Source of the DNA: Paramuribaculum sp.
GTDB lineage: Bacteria > Bacteroidota > Bacteroidia > Bacteroidales > Muribaculaceae
Direction of reading: 5' to 3'
NCBI GenBank assembly: GCA_029058455.1
Contig: JAIDXU010000199.1
Location: forward strand, 1-8,976
DNA: 8,976 nucleotides
In this document: positions 5,655 to 8,976 of the stretch, piece by piece
Numbering within the stretch: the first letter of the stretch is position 1
Layout of the letters: each line of letters begins with the position of its first letter
The notes under the pieces: generated by a model
What the model saw: the letters and a program-made list of their open reading frames with translations, nothing else
Told to the model about the DNA's origin: nothing
The model's database searches: none
Translations under genes and position numbers: made by a program

Positions 5655-7276
5655 GCTATTGTGCTTTTCTTGCGGTTGAGCAGGATTGTCATATCTGAGG
5701 GGGCCACACCACACTTTATCAGCAGAGCGGTATGGAGGTCGTGTGAGTTGATGTTGCCTCCGGTGAGCAGTTTCAGATTGAAGATAAAATTCGGAGAGAT
5801 TTCCAGAATCATGGCTTTCAGTTCTTCCCACAGAGGATCGGATGAGGAGAGGGGTTTCTTGCGGCTGATTTGTTTCTTGAGTTTTAAATAAGGCTTTTGG
5901 TCGATTATCAGATTTGACGGAGTGACAGGCTGCGGAGAGTTGCTGTAGATGTTATAGAGTCTTTTGCGTAGTCTTTCCCTAAGGTCGCTCACGGTCTCGG
6001 TTCCGTCATATACAAGCACTCTGTTTTGGCTGTCGGTTTCAGGCTCGGGTGGAGTGCCCAGCTGTTGCTGAAGATAGCCGGTATATTCCAATGCGGTGTG
6101 AAGTTCTATGATCCGGCGTTTGTTGCGGCTTATTATATAGAGTGTTATTATGGCAAGAAGCATGATGGCAAGCACTGTCATCACAACTGAGTTTGTCAGT
6201 GAGGTGCTTGCTTTTTCGGCCGCGTCTTTTAGCTGTTGGTGGTGCTCATAGTTGAGATGCGACTGCTGGTTGAGCTCCAGAAGATGTTGGTTTTTGTCGA
6301 GGGCCAGAGAGTTATATGTCAGATATTCACCCAGATATGGCGATATGGAGTCGGGGTGAAGCAGATTGCGCATGTCGGATGACAATATTTTGTGATAACC
6401 CTCCATCTTATCGATATAATCGTCGCTTTTAATAAGCTCCTGAGCGTAGATGTAGGCGCTGTCGATCAATCCGGCAGCATAATATATATCTGTCGCATAG
6501 GTCAGTGCGGTGCTTTTTGTTTGTTGATTTACATTTTCGGGTGTATTGCGTATGTAAATCAGCGCCGAGTCTGTTTCTCCTTTGCGTCGTTTCAATTCTC
6601 CTACATACATTGATGATTTGGCCCGGAAGGTATTATCAAGACTCCGGCTTTTATAGAAAGCCTCCCGAAAGTAGTGTTCGGCTTCGGAATAATTATTGTT
6701 TTTCATATATATCAGTCCGAGCAGCTGCAGGTTGTCAATCTCGTCGGTCAAGTCGTTGATATTATGATTTATCATGATCGCTTCCTTAACGTATGGCACC
6801 GCTTCGTCATATAAAAGCAGGTTATCAAGAAGTTGCCCTGTCAAGCTTAGAGTTTTGGCCCGCAGCTTCTTGTCGGGTGTGTCTTCGGGTTGCTCCTCAA
6901 GCGACATCCTGAGATATTTAATAGCAGTGGGAAGGTCTCCTATATCGTTGTAAACTCTTCCGCCATAATAGAGCACCTCGGGATAGATCTCGGCGTCGGT
7001 GTTTCGGGAGTAATAGCCTAACACCGTGAGATATAATGAGTCGGAGGTATGCTCTATATTAGCATTGTCGTTAGCTTTGATGGTTAGGAAGTCATAATAG
7101 GGGCGGTCATATTCAGTGAGGGTGTTGCGGTCGATAGAGTCAAGTGTCCTGCGGGCATCCTCCGGGCTGTCAGACACGATGGCGGCTATGGAAGATAGCC
7201 GGCTGTCATGATGCGGATGAGAGCATCCTATGAGCGTGAGCAGACATATTATCGAAAAGGTTATGCGCTGGGTCAT
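5570..7276 (-). CDS. TPR-B: lipobox, periplasmic TPR, one TM helix, C-terminal HTH-like regulator
   Basis: Second member of the sensor family, 568 aa, same architecture as TPR-D. The signal peptide ends in the lipobox L15-I-G-C18. TPR-like hairpins lie at about 99-129, 139-170, 180-210, 218-246 and 255-285. The TM helix is about 364-383 and is followed by SRNKRR. An amphipathic helix (388-406) and a Pro/Glu/Asp linker (409-430) lead to the output domain, starting at DPLWEEL (480-486). The HTH-like unit (514-553) has APSDMTILLNR and a recognition helix KKSTIASRRESL that differs from the A and D version ([TS]KGAIVSRRESL), so its DNA preference may be shifted. Its ATG lies 23 bp after the TAA of TPR-A, with no promoter visible between, so A and B are very likely co-transcribed from a promoter outside the window. 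Its head resembles A and its tail D at nucleotide level, marking it as a recombinant. Confidence 0.88.
   Translation of the reverse strand: MTQRITFSIICLLTLIGCSHPHHDSRLSSIAAIVSDSPEDARRTLDSIDRNTLTEYDRPYYDFLTIKANDNANIEHTSDSLYLTVLGYYSRNTDAEIYPEVLYYGGRVYNDIGDLPTAIKYLRMSLEEQPEDTPDKKLRAKTLSLTGQLLDNLLLYDEAVPYVKEAIMINHNINDLTDEIDNLQLLGLIYMKNNNYSEAEHYFREAFYKSRSLDNTFRAKSSMYVGELKRRKGETDSALIYIRNTPENVNQQTKSTALTYATDIYYAAGLIDSAYIYAQELIKSDDYIDKMEGYHKILSSDMRNLLHPDSISPYLGEYLTYNSLALDKNQHLLELNQQSHLNYEHHQQLKDAAEKASTSLTNSVVMTVLAIMLLAIITLYIISRNKRRIIELHTALEYTGYLQQQLGTPPEPETDSQNRVLVYDGTETVSDLRERLRKRLYNIYSNSPQPVTPSNLIIDQKPYLKLKKQISRKKPLSSSDPLWEELKAMILEISPNFIFNLKLLTGGNINSHDLHTALLIKCGVAPSDMTILLNRKKSTIASRRESLCYRVFDKRLGTKVIDGIIRLL
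7169..7210 (-). repeat. 42-bp identical block shared with TPR-A (copy in TPR-B)
   Basis: This block encodes residues of TPR-B just after the lipobox (around DSRLSSIAAIVSD). It is identical over 42 bases to 8893-8934 in TPR-A. The flank towards the start codon stays similar (76 of 84 positions overall to the window edge). TPR-D at the same place is clearly different in both bases and residues. Confidence 0.85.
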
Positions 7277-7299
7277 TGCTGGTGATTGGTTAAGGATGA

Positions 7300-8976
7300 T
7301 TATAGGAGACGTATGATTCCGTCGATTACTTTTGTGCCGAGTTTTTCATTGAATATTCTGAGACAGAGTGATTCTCTTCGGGAGACGATAGCCCCTTTCG
7401 AGCGGTTGAGGAGCTTTGTCATCTGAGTGGGTTTCACTCCGCATTTTATCAGGATAGCGGTGTTGAGGTCGGAGGAGCTGAGTTTTCCGCCGGTGAGTAG
7501 TCTCAGGTTATTGATGAAGTCGGGAGATATGCTCAGAATCATGTCTTGTAGCTCATCCCACAGCGGGTTTGTGTCAATGAGCGACTTTTCCTCAGCGATT
7601 AGCTCGCGAAGTTTTATGTATGCGTCGTGTTGGGCTATCTCGGGCGGGAGTTCATAGGATTTCGGAGAGTTGTTATAAATGTCGAGGAGTTGGGTTTTAA
7701 GTTTCTCCCTCAGCTCAAGCTCGCTGTTGTTGATTTCGGGAATCTGAAGGTCTATTATATTTTCGCGATGTTTGTCGAGCTGTTGTTTCAGCCGGGTGAT
7801 ATTTTCAAGCACAGCCTGGAGCCTGATGAAATTCCTGTGGCTGCGTAATTTGAGAATCAGGGCGGTGATGGCGAGGGAAAAAGCAATGAGAATAGTTGCG
7901 GTCAGCAGCCATGTGAGAAATTTTTTTCTCTTTTCAGCCTTGACTCTCAATTTCTCGTGAAATAGGTAGGTGTGTAGGGCCTGCTGATTGATTGCGAGCT
8001 GATTTTTGTTTGTGTCGAAAGATGATTTGAGGCGGTCGAGATAGTCGGCCATATAGATAGGCACAGAGTCGGCCGGAATCATGTCGCGCAGCTCGGTGGT
8101 GAGGAGATAGTCGTAGGCGTTAAGTTTATTTGAATTTGACTTGTTATGTATTATTTCTGAGACACAGTGATATGCCGAGTCAAGCATTCCTGTATTATAA
8201 TATATGCATGCTGCATAGATCAGCGCCTCATTTCGTAAATTCTTACTTACAGTTTTCGGTGTATTACGAAGATAGATAACAGCGGAGTCCCCCTCGTCTA
8301 ACCATACTTTGGCAGCTCCGAGATATAGCCGTGCGTCAGCTCTTAATTCCGGTTTCAGATTTTCGCTTTTGTAATAGGCCAGTCTGAAACAGTCTTGAGC
8401 TTCAAGATAATCCTCTGTGTTAAGATATATATCACCGAGGAATAGCAGATCAAGAAACTCAGCTTTCTTATCATTGATCTCTTGTCGGATATTTATGGCT
8501 TCTTTTACATATTGAATGGCCTCTTTATATAGTCCTAGACAATAGAATAATACCCCGGTTTGACATAATATTCTTGCTTTTAAATCTTTATTGGATGAGG
8601 CTGCGGATGTAGGTAGAATGTCCAATGCCTTATGATAAAAGCTAAGTGAAGTGTCGTACTCTTTGATATTGTTATATACCCTTCCGCCATAATAGAGTAC
8701 TTCGGGATACAGCTCATCGTCGGTATGTTGTGAGTAGTAGTCTAACACCGTGAGATAAAGAGAGTCGGAGGTATGACTGATATAGGCTTTGTCACGGGCT
8801 TTGATGGTGAGGAAATCATAATAGTGGCGGTCATCTTCGGCGAGCGTGTTGCGGTCAATGGAGTCGAGCGCTCGGATTGCCTCTTCGGGATAGTCAGACA
8901 CGATGGCGGCTATGGAAGATAGCCGGCTGTCATGGCGCGAATAGGAGCAGCCTGTAAGCGTGAGCAGACATATTAT
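7300..8976 (-). CDS. TPR-A: membrane TPR/HTH-like regulator, 5' end outside window
   Basis: Third and upstream-most sensor paralogue; 558 codons are visible. The frame is open to base 8976, where it reads IICLLTLTGCSYSRHDSRL, matching TPR-B from residue 9. About 8 N-terminal codons are therefore missing and the full length should be near 566 aa. A GTG at 8901 could be taken as a start, but it falls inside the conserved region after the lipobox and is not the real one. In visible numbering, TPR-like hairpins lie at about 91-121, 132-163, 172-204, 212-240 and 248-279. The TM helix is about 354-375, followed by LRSHRN and an amphipathic helix. The output domain starts at NPLWDEL (470-476). The HTH-like unit is 502-541 with KPTQMTKLLNR and SKGAIVSRRESL. 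Its stop is TAA, unlike the TGA of B and D. The central TPR coding region is unusually AT-rich. Confidence 0.88.
   Translation of the reverse strand: MICLLTLTGCSYSRHDSRLSSIAAIVSDYPEEAIRALDSIDRNTLAEDDRHYYDFLTIKARDKAYISHTSDSLYLTVLDYYSQHTDDELYPEVLYYGGRVYNNIKEYDTSLSFYHKALDILPTSAASSNKDLKARILCQTGVLFYCLGLYKEAIQYVKEAINIRQEINDKKAEFLDLLFLGDIYLNTEDYLEAQDCFRLAYYKSENLKPELRADARLYLGAAKVWLDEGDSAVIYLRNTPKTVSKNLRNEALIYAACIYYNTGMLDSAYHCVSEIIHNKSNSNKLNAYDYLLTTELRDMIPADSVPIYMADYLDRLKSSFDTNKNQLAINQQALHTYLFHEKLRVKAEKRKKFLTWLLTATILIAFSLAITALILKLRSHRNFIRLQAVLENITRLKQQLDKHRENIIDLQIPEINNSELELREKLKTQLLDIYNNSPKSYELPPEIAQHDAYIKLRELIAEEKSLIDTNPLWDELQDMILSISPDFINNLRLLTGGKLSSSDLNTAILIKCGVKPTQMTKLLNRSKGAIVSRRESLCLRIFNEKLGTKVIDGIIRLL
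8893..8934 (-). repeat. 42-bp identical block shared with TPR-B (copy in TPR-A)
   Basis: Partner of 7169-7210, with 42 of 42 bases identical. It directly adjoins the lipobox codons and the window edge, so the shared tract may extend further into the unseen start of TPR-A. Confidence 0.85.

Noticed and set aside
8899..8901. GTG as the start of TPR-A, giving a 533-residue cytoplasmic-looking protein
   Set aside because: The frame stays open to the window edge and the upstream codons encode the lipobox and DSRLSSIAAI block conserved in TPR-B. The gene is partial, not short.

Overview
The window reads as chromosomal DNA of a gut-type Bacteroidota, most likely Bacteroidales and possibly a Muribaculaceae-like lineage. 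The phylum call rests on three points: no Shine-Dalgarno sites are visible, two TAnnTTTG -7 promoter boxes precede genes, and the protein families are typical of the phylum (a secreted serine-type S1 sulfatase and membrane-anchored TPR regulators with a C-terminal DNA-binding domain). The family-level guess is weaker and comes only from protein style.

Layout. Positions 1-2760 (+ strand) hold two exported enzymes: a serine-type sulfatase and a dienelactone-hydrolase-like alpha/beta hydrolase with a cysteine nucleophile. Positions 2795-8976 (- strand, convergent with the first pair) hold an array of three paralogous sensors. In transcription order these are TPR-A (runs off the right edge and lacks about 8 N-terminal codons), TPR-B (starts 23 bp after A), a small exported alpha/beta-hydrolase-like protein with its own promoter, and TPR-D. 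Each sensor has a lipobox-type signal peptide, a periplasmic TPR domain, one transmembrane helix, a basic and helical linker, and a helix-turn-helix-like C-terminal domain ending in the same GTKVIDGIIRLL tail. No intergenic stretch exceeds 140 bp.

How it may work together (inference). The three sensors have diverged in the periplasmic half and nearly agree in the DNA-binding half, which suggests several inputs converging on overlapping target promoters. The hydrolase-like protein between B and D contains no histidine at all, so it cannot have a Ser-His-Asp triad. It may be a binding protein or ligand for the sensors, or a decaying gene. A pair of 11-bp-phased direct repeats upstream of its promoter is a candidate operator.

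The array also records its own history. B matches A at its head and D at its tail almost base for base. A relic of an A-type gene end lies just upstream of D. The middle of A is much AT-richer than its ends. This looks like an actively recombining paralogue family that diversifies its sensor domains.
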